DNA from: CAVQCT01 sp964371785
GTDB lineage: Bacteria > Zixibacteria > MSB-5A5 > GN15 > FEB-12
NCBI GenBank assembly: GCA_964371785.1
Contig: CAYJOL010000008.1
Location: forward strand, 1 to 64,000
Reading direction: 5' to 3'
DNA length: 64,000 nt
Made by a program: the position numbers and the translations under genes. Below are positions 9,878 to 18,563 of this stretch, in pieces. Numbering within the stretch: position 1 is the stretch's first letter; each line of letters starts with the position of its first letter. The notes beneath the pieces were generated by a model. It was not told the DNA's origin, searched no databases, and worked only from the letters and a program-made list of their open reading frames with translations.

Positions 9878-9912
9878 GAGCGAGTTCCGGAAATCCGGGG
9901 CTCGCTTTTTTT
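9878..9912 (+). terminator. Rho-independent terminator after the PDZ gene
   Basis: Arms GAGCGAG and CTCGCT with an inner CCGG/CCGG pairing close on an AAAT loop, followed by a run of seven T. It lies 34 bases after the stop of the PDZ gene and separates it from hprK. Confidence 0.9.
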
Positions 9913-9963
9913 GCCATTTCTCTGTTGCGCAGCGTTCTGAAGGGGGTTTATATTGACCGCATC

Positions 9964-10935
9964 ATGATACAAATCACTATCGAGAAACTCTATAAATCAC
10001 GCAATCAGGAGCTGGAGCTTACCCTGTTGTCCAGCAATGAACAGGGACTCAAGAAGGTCGTCCACAACGCGGAACTTCACCGACCCGGCCTCGCCCTGAC
10101 CGGATTTTTCGAGCGCTTTTCCAACAAGCGGATCCAGATTCTTGGCGAAACCGAGATGACATACATTGGCCAGCTTGACCGCGATCGGCTGCTGGAAATA
10201 TCGAATTTGATTTTCGAGCATGACATCCCGATGATCATAATCTCCAAAGGAATAACTCCTCCCAATGAACTCATTGAGACGGCCGACAAGCATCACACCT
10301 CGGTTTTCTCGAGCCGCTTGACCACGGCCGAGCTGACCAACCGGCTGGCGGCTTATCTTGACCACATTTTCGCGCCTTCGATCAATGTCCATGGCACACT
10401 GGTTGACGTTTATGGTGTTGGGTTGCTCTACACCGGGAAATCGGGAATCGGCAAATCCGAGGTCGCGCTGGACCTGGTCGAACGCGGCCACCGGCTGGTG
10501 GCCGACGACGTAGTCAAAATTACTCGGGCCGCACCCGATGTTCTCATCGGAACCGGCTCGGAACTGCTTGGCCATCACATGGAACTTCGCGGCGTGGGGA
10601 TTATCGATATTGAAGAACTGTTCGGTATCCGGTCGATTCGTCTGCAAAAGCGTATCGAAGTCGAGGTGAACCTGACACTTTGGTCGGAAACCGAGGACTA
10701 CGAGCGGCTGGGGATCGAGGACCGTAAGACCACCCTGCTGGGAGTGGGGATTCCAGTCGTCAGGGTGCCAATCTCGCCGGGAAAGAACATCACAGTTATC
10801 TCAGAAGTGATTGCGATGAACCATATGCTGAAAGTTTACGGTGAAAACTCCGCCCTGGAGTTTACCAAGAAATTATCGCAGACGCTGAGCCGCCAGTCGA
10901 TGACCAAGGATTACCTGGAATCGGACTTCGAATAG
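9964..10935 (+). CDS. hprK: HPr kinase/phosphorylase
   Basis: This 323-residue protein matches HprK in length and layout. The N-terminal domain (1-130) is followed by the kinase core: HGTLVDVYG, the P-loop GKSGIGKS (158-165), RLVADDVV with the catalytic aspartates, the signature MELRGVGIIDIEELFG (from about 206), and the C-terminal SPGKNITVISEVIAMNH block. HprK phosphorylates and dephosphorylates a serine of the phosphocarrier HPr, linking carbon status to regulation. The ATG at 9964 fits the family length better than a TTG at 9925. No HPr, EI or raiA/hpf gene is in the window, so its partner must lie elsewhere, as is common when HprK occurs in Gram-negative bacteria. It is bounded by a terminator upstream and a promoter downstream. 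Confidence 0.95.
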   Translation: MIQITIEKLYKSRNQELELTLLSSNEQGLKKVVHNAELHRPGLALTGFFERFSNKRIQILGETEMTYIGQLDRDRLLEISNLIFEHDIPMIIISKGITPPNELIETADKHHTSVFSSRLTTAELTNRLAAYLDHIFAPSINVHGTLVDVYGVGLLYTGKSGIGKSEVALDLVERGHRLVADDVVKITRAAPDVLIGTGSELLGHHMELRGVGIIDIEELFGIRSIRLQKRIEVEVNLTLWSETEDYERLGIEDRKTTLLGVGIPVVRVPISPGKNITVISEVIAMNHMLKVYGENSALEFTKKLSQTLSRQSMTKDYLESDFE

Positions 10936-10971
10936 TCGCCCGCGCTCTCCAACATGTTCACCAAAAAGCAC

Positions 10972-11000
10972 TTGGCAAATCCGGTGGGAGGTTGTACCTT
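10972..11000 (+). promoter_or_regulatory. Sigma-70-type promoter for the PPIase genes
   Basis: TTGGCA at 10972-10977 and TACCTT at 10995-11000 are separated by 17 bases. The ATG at 11087 follows after 86 bases and its own GGAGGA ribosome binding site, so this would drive the lipoprotein PPIase, surA and the S4-domain gene together. Confidence 0.55.
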
Positions 11001-11086
11001 ACCGGTCTTGCGGATGAGTGACCGACGCAAGGAACCATTCACAACTGATCTGGTACAAGGTAATTGATTTCTGGAGGATAGACTTA

Positions 11087-12820
11087 ATGATGAGAAAACG
11101 TGTTATCGGACTGCTGCTCATATTGCCACTGCTTATGTCGGTGATTAGTGGATGTGGCAAATCGGGAGGAAAGACAGTTGCGACGGTTGGGAGTGACAAG
11201 ATCACCTCGACTGACCTGAACGAATATTTTGATCGCATGCGTATGACATTTCCCACCGCGCAGGACGAGTACAACAAGCGCCGGGAACTGCTCGATACGA
11301 TGGTGGTAACTCAGCTTTTGGTGCAGGCCGCCTACGAGAAGGGGATCGACAAGCTGGATGAACTGGCGCGCGTCATAATCGGCAACAAGGATAAATTCCT
11401 GCTTGATGCCTTATACGAGAAACATGTGGCGAGCAAGGTGGAGCCGACTGAGGCCGAGCTAAAAGATTTCTACAACCATATGCAGTACAAGATACGGGTC
11501 TCGCACATTCTGGTGAAAGACAAAGACACCGCCCAGATGATTTTTGACAGCCTGAAACAGGGCGGCAATTTCGAGCAATTAGCCTATCAGTTTTCCATCG
11601 ATCCCAATGCCAAGCGGAACAAAGGGGACCTGGGTATAGTCGGCTGGGGTGAAACAGTCGAAGACTTCCAGCGGGCGGCGTTTGAGATGCAGCCCGGGGA
11701 AATTTCACCGCCGATCAAGTCGCCGTTCGGCTATCATATCATCAAGCTGATTGACAAAATGCCCAACGATTCCCGGGGTGACTACGAGACAATCAAGCCA
11801 CAGATACGGAACCAGTTGCGGAATATGAAGTCGATGCAGCTCACGGAGGCCTACCTCGATTCCATGCAGACCAAATACCCGGTGACAATCGATACTACCA
11901 CCTGCAACTACCTGATGCACAAAAGACAGGAAATGTACCCGCCGCAACTGCTCGCAACCCTGCCACGAAACGATTTTGACATGGAACAACTCGACCGCAA
12001 TGAGAAAGAGTTGGTGCTGGCAACATGGGATGGCGGGCAGATGACAGTAAGCGAGTACCTGACTCAACTCAAGGATGTCCCGATGGCGGTAAGACCGGAC
12101 CTGGATGACGCCGACTCGCTCAAGACGGTGGTCTTCCAGATGAAACTTCAGGATATTCTGGCCAACGAAGCGGTTCGCGAAGGGCTCGAGAACGATGCGG
12201 ATTATCTGCACAAGATGAAAATGTTCAAAGAGCTCAACATGGCTGATATCATGAAGAATGACTCAATCCCCGCCCCTCAGGCGCCGGATGAGGGGACTGT
12301 TCGTCAATACTACGATGAGCATCCGGATGAATTTACATCGCCGGCCAGAGTGCACGTGTTTGAGATACTCCTGAGCGACGAACGCCAGGCCAAGCAGTTG
12401 AGGAAGAGTATCAAGTCGCTCAAGGAGTTCAAAGAGAAGGCGATGGATTTGAGTGAGCGAAGCGGTAAACGGGCGCTGGCCGGAGACCTGGGCTATTTTG
12501 ACCGGCGGCTGTATCCGGAGATATTCGACCTGGCGATAAAGACTCCGGTGGGCGAAATAGGCGGCCCGGTAGTGACAGGCACGAAGTACTCAATCTTCTA
12601 TGTGGTCGACAAGATTCAACCTGAGCTCAAGGACTTCCTGGGTGTCAAAAGAGGCATCCTGGATAATCTTCAGAAGGAACAGAAGGATCACGCAATACAG
12701 CAATGGATCGATGAACGGCTGAAGGCGACGACCGTGAATATTGATGAAAACGCGGTGTGGTCGACTATCGATATGAGCAAGTATCCCAAACAGACGGATT
12801 CATCGGCGGTGAACAATTAG
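11087..12820 (+). CDS. Lipoprotein parvulin-type peptidyl-prolyl isomerase
   Basis: The 577-residue product starts MMRKRVIG with a signal peptide and lipobox VISGC, so it should be anchored in the envelope. The N-terminal part (about 30-150) resembles the SurA/PrsA chaperone module. The first parvulin domain is intact (about 155-240: RVSHILVKDKD, GDLGIVGWGE, SPFGYHIIKL). A second, shorter and degenerate parvulin domain lies near 410-510 (RVHVFEILLSDE, GDLGYFDRRL). The family assists folding of exported and outer-membrane proteins and isomerises Xaa-Pro bonds. The start at 11087 is chosen because GGAGGA sits eight bases upstream and the signal peptide begins there. It is cotranscribed with surA (13-base gap). 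Confidence 0.88.
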   Translation: MMRKRVIGLLLILPLLMSVISGCGKSGGKTVATVGSDKITSTDLNEYFDRMRMTFPTAQDEYNKRRELLDTMVVTQLLVQAAYEKGIDKLDELARVIIGNKDKFLLDALYEKHVASKVEPTEAELKDFYNHMQYKIRVSHILVKDKDTAQMIFDSLKQGGNFEQLAYQFSIDPNAKRNKGDLGIVGWGETVEDFQRAAFEMQPGEISPPIKSPFGYHIIKLIDKMPNDSRGDYETIKPQIRNQLRNMKSMQLTEAYLDSMQTKYPVTIDTTTCNYLMHKRQEMYPPQLLATLPRNDFDMEQLDRNEKELVLATWDGGQMTVSEYLTQLKDVPMAVRPDLDDADSLKTVVFQMKLQDILANEAVREGLENDADYLHKMKMFKELNMADIMKNDSIPAPQAPDEGTVRQYYDEHPDEFTSPARVHVFEILLSDERQAKQLRKSIKSLKEFKEKAMDLSERSGKRALAGDLGYFDRRLYPEIFDLAIKTPVGEIGGPVVTGTKYSIFYVVDKIQPELKDFLGVKRGILDNLQKEQKDHAIQQWIDERLKATTVNIDENAVWSTIDMSKYPKQTDSSAVNN

Positions 12821-12833
12821 CAAACGAAGGTAC

Positions 12834-14129
12834 ATGAACATTTCTCGAATATTAGCAAGTGTGGCCGTTCTGCTGACTCTGGCAAGCGCGGTTTCGGCGC
12901 AACGCGAGACGGTTGATAAAATTGTCGCGGTAGTCGGGGACCAGGTCATTCTGGCCAGCGAGTTGGCCAGCCAGCTTCAACTGGCCGTTTTACAGAGCGG
13001 TCGCCAACCCAGAACACAGCAGGAGATGGATGTTCTTAAGAATGACCTGCTTGAACAGATGATATCGGATCGTCTGTTTCTGATCGCGGCCAAGAAGGAC
13101 ACAAGCATCAAGGTGCGCGACGAGGAAATAGATGAGGCGCTGGATGAGCAAATTGCCAGAATCTCAAAGAATTTCGATACCTATGATGCTTTCCTGGCGG
13201 CTTTGGCGAACGAAGGACTGACGCTTCGCGACCTCAAGAAGAAGTACCGGCCGGAGATCGAAAATCAATTGCTGAAAGAGCGGTATCAACAGAAACAGCT
13301 GTACACGGTTTCCGTATCGCGCCATGAGGTTGAAGAATTCTATGAGCGAAACAAGGACTCGATACCGAATCAGCCGGAGGCCGCAAAACTGGCGCACATT
13401 CTCCTGGCCATTCAGCCGTCGGAACAGGTTGAAGATTCAGTCAAGCAACTGGCTGGTGAATTGAGGCAGAAGGTTCTCGACGGCGCTGATTTCGCCACGC
13501 TCTCTTCGCAGTATTCCAGTGGCCAAGCAGGAGCGGACGGCGGAGAGCTCGGCTATGTAGCGAAAGATGACATGGTGCCGGAATTCGCGCGCGCCGCATT
13601 CAACCTCAACGTCGGTGACATCTCCGGTGTCATCCGCACCCAGTTCGGATATCACATTATCAAGAACGAAGGGCAAAAAGACGATAAGCTGAAGCTCCGG
13701 CACATCCTTCTCGAAGTGCAGCCTTCGCACGATGACACAGCCAAGGTCTATCAGCTGGCCGACTCGTTGCTACAGGCGGCTCGCGATGGCGGGGATTTCG
13801 CCCAAATGGCCAAGGTGTTCTCGGCCGATTCGGAGACTCGCGCTCAGGGTGGTGAACTCGGTTGGTTTGCGGTCGCACAGCTTCCGGCTGATTTCGCCGA
13901 CACTGTCAAAGGCTGGACATCGCCGGGGACATACAAGGGTCCGGTTCCGACCAAATACGGTATTCACATTCTGAAATTGCTTGATTATCAACCCGCCAAA
14001 GAATACCGGCTACCCGACGACTTCGACCAGATCAAGGAGCTGGCCCGGCAGGATAAAACGGGCAAAATGGTTCAGAAGTGGATAGAAGAGCTCAAAGAAA
14101 AGACGTATATCAAAGAAGATCTTAACTGA
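12834..14129 (+). CDS. surA: Periplasmic chaperone and PPIase SurA
   Basis: The 431-residue product has a signal peptide (cleavage near AVSAQRE), the SurA N-terminal domain (about 24-175, opening VDKIVAVVGDQVILASEL) and two parvulin domains: about 182-277 (AKLAHILLAI, GGELGYVAKDDMV, QFGYHIIKNEG) and 288-385 (LRHILLEVQ, GGELGWFAVAQL, KYGIHILKLLD). This is the standard SurA architecture and length. SurA escorts unfolded outer-membrane proteins through the periplasm to the BAM complex. It follows the lipoprotein PPIase by 13 bases, so two parvulin chaperones are made together, fitting the several barrel proteins in the window. Confidence 0.92.
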   Translation: MNISRILASVAVLLTLASAVSAQRETVDKIVAVVGDQVILASELASQLQLAVLQSGRQPRTQQEMDVLKNDLLEQMISDRLFLIAAKKDTSIKVRDEEIDEALDEQIARISKNFDTYDAFLAALANEGLTLRDLKKKYRPEIENQLLKERYQQKQLYTVSVSRHEVEEFYERNKDSIPNQPEAAKLAHILLAIQPSEQVEDSVKQLAGELRQKVLDGADFATLSSQYSSGQAGADGGELGYVAKDDMVPEFARAAFNLNVGDISGVIRTQFGYHIIKNEGQKDDKLKLRHILLEVQPSHDDTAKVYQLADSLLQAARDGGDFAQMAKVFSADSETRAQGGELGWFAVAQLPADFADTVKGWTSPGTYKGPVPTKYGIHILKLLDYQPAKEYRLPDDFDQIKELARQDKTGKMVQKWIEELKEKTYIKEDLN

Positions 14130-14136
14130 CGTTTTT

Positions 14137-14388
14137 ATGCGAATAGACGACTTTCTTTCCACAGTTGGAATCATCAAGCGGCGAACCGTGGCCAAGGAAC
14201 TGGCGCAGTCCGGCATGATCGCGGTCAACGGCCGGGCGACCAAAGCGGCGTATCAGGTCCGGACCGGCGACATCATCCAGGTCAAAGGGGCGCACGGAAT
14301 AACCATCGAAGTGCTTGAGCTTCCGTCTGGTTCGGTGCCAAAAGACAAGCGGGACCTGTACTTCAAGCTGCTGGCCGGCGTCCAATAA
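14137..14388 (+). CDS. S4-domain RNA-binding protein (Hsp15/RqcP-like)
   Basis: The 83-residue product is essentially one S4 domain: MRIDDFLSTVGIIKRRTVAKEL, then SGMIAVNGRATKAAYQVRTGD, the alpha-L RNA-binding motif in which a helix and hairpin present basic residues to RNA. Stand-alone proteins of this size include HslR (Hsp15) and RqcP, which bind stalled 50S subunits or nascent-chain tRNA complexes. The sequence alone does not choose between them. It starts seven bases after surA with no clear ribosome binding site, so translation is probably coupled to surA. Confidence 0.82.
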   Translation: MRIDDFLSTVGIIKRRTVAKELAQSGMIAVNGRATKAAYQVRTGDIIQVKGAHGITIEVLELPSGSVPKDKRDLYFKLLAGVQ

Positions 14389-14483
14389 TTGGACTTGGTA
14401 CATCAATTACCTCCATTTTAAGCGCCCGATAACGAAAAAGTCGACCTCGCGGCGCGACTCGACGAACCAAATCCGCGCTCTTT

Positions 14484-14492
14484 TGTTATACT
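14484..14492 (+). promoter_or_regulatory. Possible extended -10 promoter for the MoxR/VWA pair
   Basis: TGT TATACT ends 24 bases before the ATG at 14516. It has the TGn extension of an extended -10 element but no good -35, so the call is tentative. It would start the two-gene AAA ATPase/VWA operon separately from surA. Confidence 0.35.
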
Positions 14493-14515
14493 GTATCAGA
14501 AGATGAAATTGCAGA

Positions 14516-16021
14516 ATGAACCTTCAAGAAGACGTGAGGAGCGCTGTGAATAAATCAAGACCGGGCACCCTTGGAGAACTCAAAAAATCCGGATGGACAA
14601 GCCGATCTGTCAAAGATGAACTCCGCGAAAATCTGTTGAAGAAGCTTTCCTCGGGAATCACTGTTTTTCCTGGAATTATCGGATACGAAAGAACCGTTAT
14701 TCCGCAGATTCAGAACGCCATCCTGTCGAAGCATAATTTTATCCTGTTGGGTCTTCGCGGTCAGGCCAAGAGCCGAATTCTCCGGCAGTTATACGCGCTT
14801 CTGGATGAAGCCATTCCGGTAATTCCGGGCACCCAGCTCAACGAGGATCCGTTGAACCCGCTCTCACCGCAGGGCAAGAAACTGGTTGAGCAGATGAAAG
14901 ACAAACTGCCCATTGAATGGCTGGAGGGAAAAGACCGCTTTCACGAAAAACTGGCCACGCCCGACGTCTCCATCGCCGACCTGATCGGCGATATCGACCC
15001 AATCAAGGCGGCGCGTGAGAAACTGGACATATCCAACGAGGAAGTTATCCACTGGGGCATCATTCCTCGGACTAACCGGGGGATTTTCGCCATCAACGAA
15101 CTGCCGGACCTTCAACCCCGCATTCAGGTCGGACTGCTGAACATTCTCGAGGAAAACGACATTCAAGTCCGTGGATTCCCTCTGCGGGTCCCCCTCGACA
15201 TGTTGCTGGTGTTTACCGCGAATCCAGAGGATTATACCAATCGCGGTAACATTATTACGCCGTTGAAAGACCGTATTGATTCACAGATCATCACGCATTA
15301 CCCGCGAAGCCTGGAGCAGGCCCGCCAGATCACGGCCGGCGAAGTCAGGCACGCAAAGAAAGAGATGCGCATTCCGGAGTTTCTGCGCGACATTATAGAG
15401 GAAGTTTCTTTCGAAGCACGTGACAGCGAGTATGTCGATCAGAGTTCCGGGGTCTCGGCGCGCGTATCCATCTCCGCCTATGAGAATTTCCTGTCGAACA
15501 TAGAACGCCGGGCATCGGCCAACAATGAGCCTCCCTTTCCCCGGATGTGTGACATCTATTCAATCGTGCCTGCGGTGTCCGGAAAAATCGAACTCGTCTA
15601 CGAAGGGGAGCAGGAAGGTCCTGCCACAGTCGCCTTCAATCTCATAGGGCAGGCCATTAACAAGGAGTTCCTCAAACACTTCCCTGAGCCGGTGAAAGGC
15701 AAACAGCATCCGGACAAAGCGGTTGTGGACAATCCGTACGAAGCGGTCACGGACTATTTTACTTCTGGCCGTAAACTGGAAATTTCCGACGACATGGGTG
15801 TCGATGAATATCGGCGACAACTCTATGCCATCGCCGGGCTCAAGCAGATTGTAAAGAAGTATTTCGACACCAGCGACGAGAATGAACTGGCCCTCCGCAT
15901 GGAGTTTGTGCTCGAAGGGCTTCACCAGAATAACGTCATTGCCCGCGAAATGCAGGACACGACCTTCCGATACAGCGATGTCTTCTCCGATATGCTCAAA
16001 GGGATGGGAGGCACGTCGTGA
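14516..16021 (+). CDS. MoxR/Mg-chelatase-type AAA+ ATPase
   Basis: The 501-residue product has a P-loop variant GLRGQAKS (79-86), a Walker-B-like RGIFAINELPDLQPR (near 190) and sensor-1 FTANPEDYTN. These are the features of the helix-2-insert AAA+ clade that includes MoxR and the ChlI/BchI magnesium chelatase subunit. The insert and the RGFPLRVPLD segment also match that clade. There is a C-terminal extension of about 200 residues. Such ATPases work as chaperones with a VWA-domain partner; here the VWA gene overlaps by four bases (GTGA), so a stable pair is very likely. The client cannot be read from context. Confidence 0.88.
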   Translation: MNLQEDVRSAVNKSRPGTLGELKKSGWTSRSVKDELRENLLKKLSSGITVFPGIIGYERTVIPQIQNAILSKHNFILLGLRGQAKSRILRQLYALLDEAIPVIPGTQLNEDPLNPLSPQGKKLVEQMKDKLPIEWLEGKDRFHEKLATPDVSIADLIGDIDPIKAAREKLDISNEEVIHWGIIPRTNRGIFAINELPDLQPRIQVGLLNILEENDIQVRGFPLRVPLDMLLVFTANPEDYTNRGNIITPLKDRIDSQIITHYPRSLEQARQITAGEVRHAKKEMRIPEFLRDIIEEVSFEARDSEYVDQSSGVSARVSISAYENFLSNIERRASANNEPPFPRMCDIYSIVPAVSGKIELVYEGEQEGPATVAFNLIGQAINKEFLKHFPEPVKGKQHPDKAVVDNPYEAVTDYFTSGRKLEISDDMGVDEYRRQLYAIAGLKQIVKKYFDTSDENELALRMEFVLEGLHQNNVIAREMQDTTFRYSDVFSDMLKGMGGTS

Positions 16022-17112
16022 GATTCATCTATTCCGAATGGGATGATGAATTATTTCGTCAGCTGCAAAGTCTGGCCAATCTGATGGCTATCTTCAATTA
16101 CTTGCTGCTGAGGATGAACGGCGATGTTGAGCAGACGCTGAAGATGATGGAGCGTCTCCAGCAACAAGGCTATATCGATGCCGACTATGACCTCGAAGAG
16201 TTCAAGCGGAAATTGAAACAGTCCCGGCTTATCAAACAGGGCAAGGGTGGTCTGCAGCTTGCGCCAAGGGGGGAAAAGAGTCTCCGGCAGCAAGCGTTCG
16301 AACAGATCTTCCAGAAAATGAGAGCGTCGGGTCAAGGCCAGCACGCGCTTCCTTACGAAGGTGGCAGTTCCGAAGAACTGCTCCCTGAGAAAAGACCGTT
16401 CGCATTTGGGGACAGTTATCGAGCTATTGACTATAACAGCTCGCTCTTCAATACCATTACGCGAAGCGGCGATTTCGATCTGGATATGTCCGAAAGGGAT
16501 CTTGAGGTGTTCGAGTCAGAGCGATCGACATCGTGCGCTACTGTGTTGATGATCGATGTCTCGCATTCGATGATCCTCTATGGCGAGGACCGCATCACCC
16601 CGGCCAAACAGGTGGCGATGGCGTTCACCGAACTCATTCTCACCAAATATCCCAAGGATGACCTTTCCATAGTCCTGTTCGGAGACACTGCGGAGCAGGT
16701 TCAGATTAAAGACCTGCCATATATCGGAGTCGGTCCTTACCACACGAATACACAGGCCGGGCTCCGCATGGCCCGTAATATCCTGCTGGCAAAAAAGCAC
16801 GTGAACAAACAGATATTCATGATCACCGACGGGAAGCCATCTATGATTACTCGTGCCAACGGCCAGCTCTATCGCAATCCAATGGGGTTGGATCCGATGA
16901 TAGTCAATCGGACGCTCGACGAAGCAGTGGTCTGCCGCAAGAAGAAGATTCCTATAACGACCTTTATGGTGACCGATGACCCGTATTTACAGCGGTTCGT
17001 ACAGCGACTTACCGAGTTAAACAAGGGGCGGGCCTATTTCTCATCGGTCGATAATCTGGGAAGCTTCGTCATCTGGGACTTCGTGAGTAATCGCAAAAAA
17101 AAGGGAAAATAG
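16018..17112 (+). CDS. VWA-domain partner of the MoxR ATPase
   Basis: The 364-residue product starts with GTG overlapping the stop of the ATPase gene. The first 170 residues are helical and charged. The von Willebrand A domain occupies about 173-364, with an intact MIDAS DVSHS (180-184), the conserved T region and ITDGKPS near 269. MIDAS binds a divalent cation that mediates contact with an acidic ligand. In the MoxR/VWA family the two proteins act together in metal insertion, complex assembly or stress responses. No signal peptide is present, so it is cytoplasmic. The overlap implies coupled translation and fixed stoichiometry. Confidence 0.88.
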   Translation: MRFIYSEWDDELFRQLQSLANLMAIFNYLLLRMNGDVEQTLKMMERLQQQGYIDADYDLEEFKRKLKQSRLIKQGKGGLQLAPRGEKSLRQQAFEQIFQKMRASGQGQHALPYEGGSSEELLPEKRPFAFGDSYRAIDYNSSLFNTITRSGDFDLDMSERDLEVFESERSTSCATVLMIDVSHSMILYGEDRITPAKQVAMAFTELILTKYPKDDLSIVLFGDTAEQVQIKDLPYIGVGPYHTNTQAGLRMARNILLAKKHVNKQIFMITDGKPSMITRANGQLYRNPMGLDPMIVNRTLDEAVVCRKKKIPITTFMVTDDPYLQRFVQRLTELNKGRAYFSSVDNLGSFVIWDFVSNRKKKGK

Positions 17113-17259
17113 TCGCCGAAACGGCTCAATTCCACTCGCTTGGCATTCATCGTCTCACTGACAGCCGAAAAAGTGATTGCTCCAGGGCGTTGAATCTTGT
17201 ACTGTCTACACATTGGAAAAAAACAATACCTGATGACATTCAACGCCGGCGAGGGTAAT

Positions 17260-17460
17260 ATGACGAGAATGAGCGAGAGTCTTACAGTTCCGAAACTGGA
17301 CTGGAAAAAAGCCACCTGCGAAGTATGCGGTGACTCATTTGATTACATGGGCAAACGGCGCCCCCATACCTGTAAAAAGGGGGAGTGCCTGTATAAATTT
17401 CAATACAATATCAATCTCCAAACCTGGGCGAGCCACCAACCCGGGCTGTTCGAAGTATAG
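17260..17460 (+). CDS. Small zinc-ribbon protein
   Basis: The 66-residue product contains CEVCGDSFDYMGKRRPHTC and then KKGEC, that is CxxC followed by CxxxxC about 14 residues later, a likely structural zinc site. The C-terminus is aromatic (FQYNINLQTWASHQPG). The frame can extend to 17197, but the ATG at 17260 has GAGG five bases upstream and starts the recognisable part. The function is unknown; small proteins of this kind often bind nucleic acid or protein. It sits between the VWA gene and a convergent gene. Confidence 0.6.
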   Translation: MTRMSESLTVPKLDWKKATCEVCGDSFDYMGKRRPHTCKKGECLYKFQYNINLQTWASHQPGLFEV

Positions 17461-17471
17461 CGACGGTTTAT

Positions 17472-18299
17472 TTACTGCCAGTATTTTACAAAGACGGCGT
17501 CACGCGAAATTTTCACGCTGTACAGATTCGATCCGACCGGCAGTAACGTGCAGATCTTCGCTGTAACGGCCTTTGAAATCCGGGACTTGATTTCATCCTG
17601 ACTGAGTCTCCCGGCCAGATCCTGCTCTATCTGTTGTCTCATCTTGTCGGTATAGCCGAAGATCGGGTCAAGCAGGATATCGGGCACGCCGACAACGTCC
17701 AGTTCAAAGTCAAGCTTGACTTCGACACGGTCATAACTGATCTGCTGGTTATCCATGACCAAACCGATTGTCACCCCAAGTAGCATGTTTTTCAGGTGGG
17801 CCTGAAAGGTCCCGCTGATCTCGTTGCCGTTTTCCTCGAAGCGGGACTCCAATCGAAGAGATCCGTGATGAAAAGTAGAGTTCGCGTTTACAAACGACAG
17901 AGTGATGCCGGAGGACCGAATTTCGTTGGCATACTGCTCAACACTGAACATGACAACCCGCTTGGTAAAAACAGGCACGGTAAAACGCAATTCATTGATT
18001 CCCAGGGTGGCCGGAAACCGGCAAAAGCTCGCGTTCTCTCCCTTGGTGATAACAAGCTGTGTCTGACCGATGATCGGATTGATGATTCGCTCGACTAACC
18101 CGGCCGAGGCATGCAGCAACCGAAGAGTGCCGCGGCCTGATCGGTTGTGTGGAGAGTAGATACGCAATGTAGTCTCCGGTATCGTTGGGGTGACGTTTTC
18201 GCGGGACAAGATAGCAGCAGGGAGCGGAATTTCAAAATGATTAGCTCGATAACCGGAAACATAAAGTCTGGACAACTCCAGTTCAGCGACGCCCCTCAA
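17472..18299 (-). CDS. Conserved-looking protein of unknown function
   Basis: The frame gives 275 residues but no family I recognise. It is mostly alternating beta strands with a helical C-terminal part (DKMRQQIEQDLAGRLSQDEIKSRISKAV). Lipid-binding-like strands such as GTFQAHLKNMLLGVTIGLVM and VEVKLDFELDVVGVPDIL suggest a tubular or beta-sandwich fold, but that is inference. The start is weak: the first codon available is TTG at 18299, there is no signal peptide, and no ATG lies near the N-terminus. It could begin slightly inside. The protein is convergent with the zinc-ribbon gene, 11 bases away. Confidence 0.6.
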   Translation of the reverse strand: MRGVAELELSRLYVSGYRANHFEIPLPAAILSRENVTPTIPETTLRIYSPHNRSGRGTLRLLHASAGLVERIINPIIGQTQLVITKGENASFCRFPATLGINELRFTVPVFTKRVVMFSVEQYANEIRSSGITLSFVNANSTFHHGSLRLESRFEENGNEISGTFQAHLKNMLLGVTIGLVMDNQQISYDRVEVKLDFELDVVGVPDILLDPIFGYTDKMRQQIEQDLAGRLSQDEIKSRISKAVTAKICTLLPVGSNLYSVKISRDAVFVKYWQ

Positions 18300-18319
18300 G
18301 TGAGCGGGAGCGGGTTATA

Positions 18320-18351
18320 TGATAATATCCGGATATATGGATATATTATCA
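18320..18351. promoter_or_regulatory. AT-rich dyad with tandem GGATATAT units, operator-like
   Basis: TGATAATATCC and GGATATATTATCA form an inverted repeat, and the centre holds a perfect 12-base palindrome (18325-18336) plus two tandem GGATATAT units (18331-18346). There is no T-run, so it is not a simple terminator. It lies between two divergent genes, about 20 bases ahead of one of them, a natural place for a repressor or activator site. Confidence 0.4.
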
Positions 18352-18488
18352 CGCCGGCATTTGTGCCCTATTTTGTGTTTTACCTGTATTCTGTCTGGAA
18401 CCGGGAATCGCAGCCGGTGTTTAAAGGCTGTGTCAGTTGCGTTTGTGGACAATTTTACTCTAACATACCGTTTCGGCTAAATATCTCT

Positions 18489-18516
18489 TTGAACGATGAC
18501 GTATATAGGTTATAAT
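18489..18516 (+). promoter_or_regulatory. Strong sigma-70 promoter for the HMA-domain gene
   Basis: TTGAAC at 18489-18494 and a consensus TATAAT at 18511-18516 are separated by 16 bases. The ATG at 18564 follows with AAAGGAG seven bases ahead. This is one of the best promoter matches in the window. Confidence 0.75.
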
Positions 18517-18563
18517 AGACATAGAAATTTCCAACCAGTCTTACACGCAAAAGGAGTAACAGC

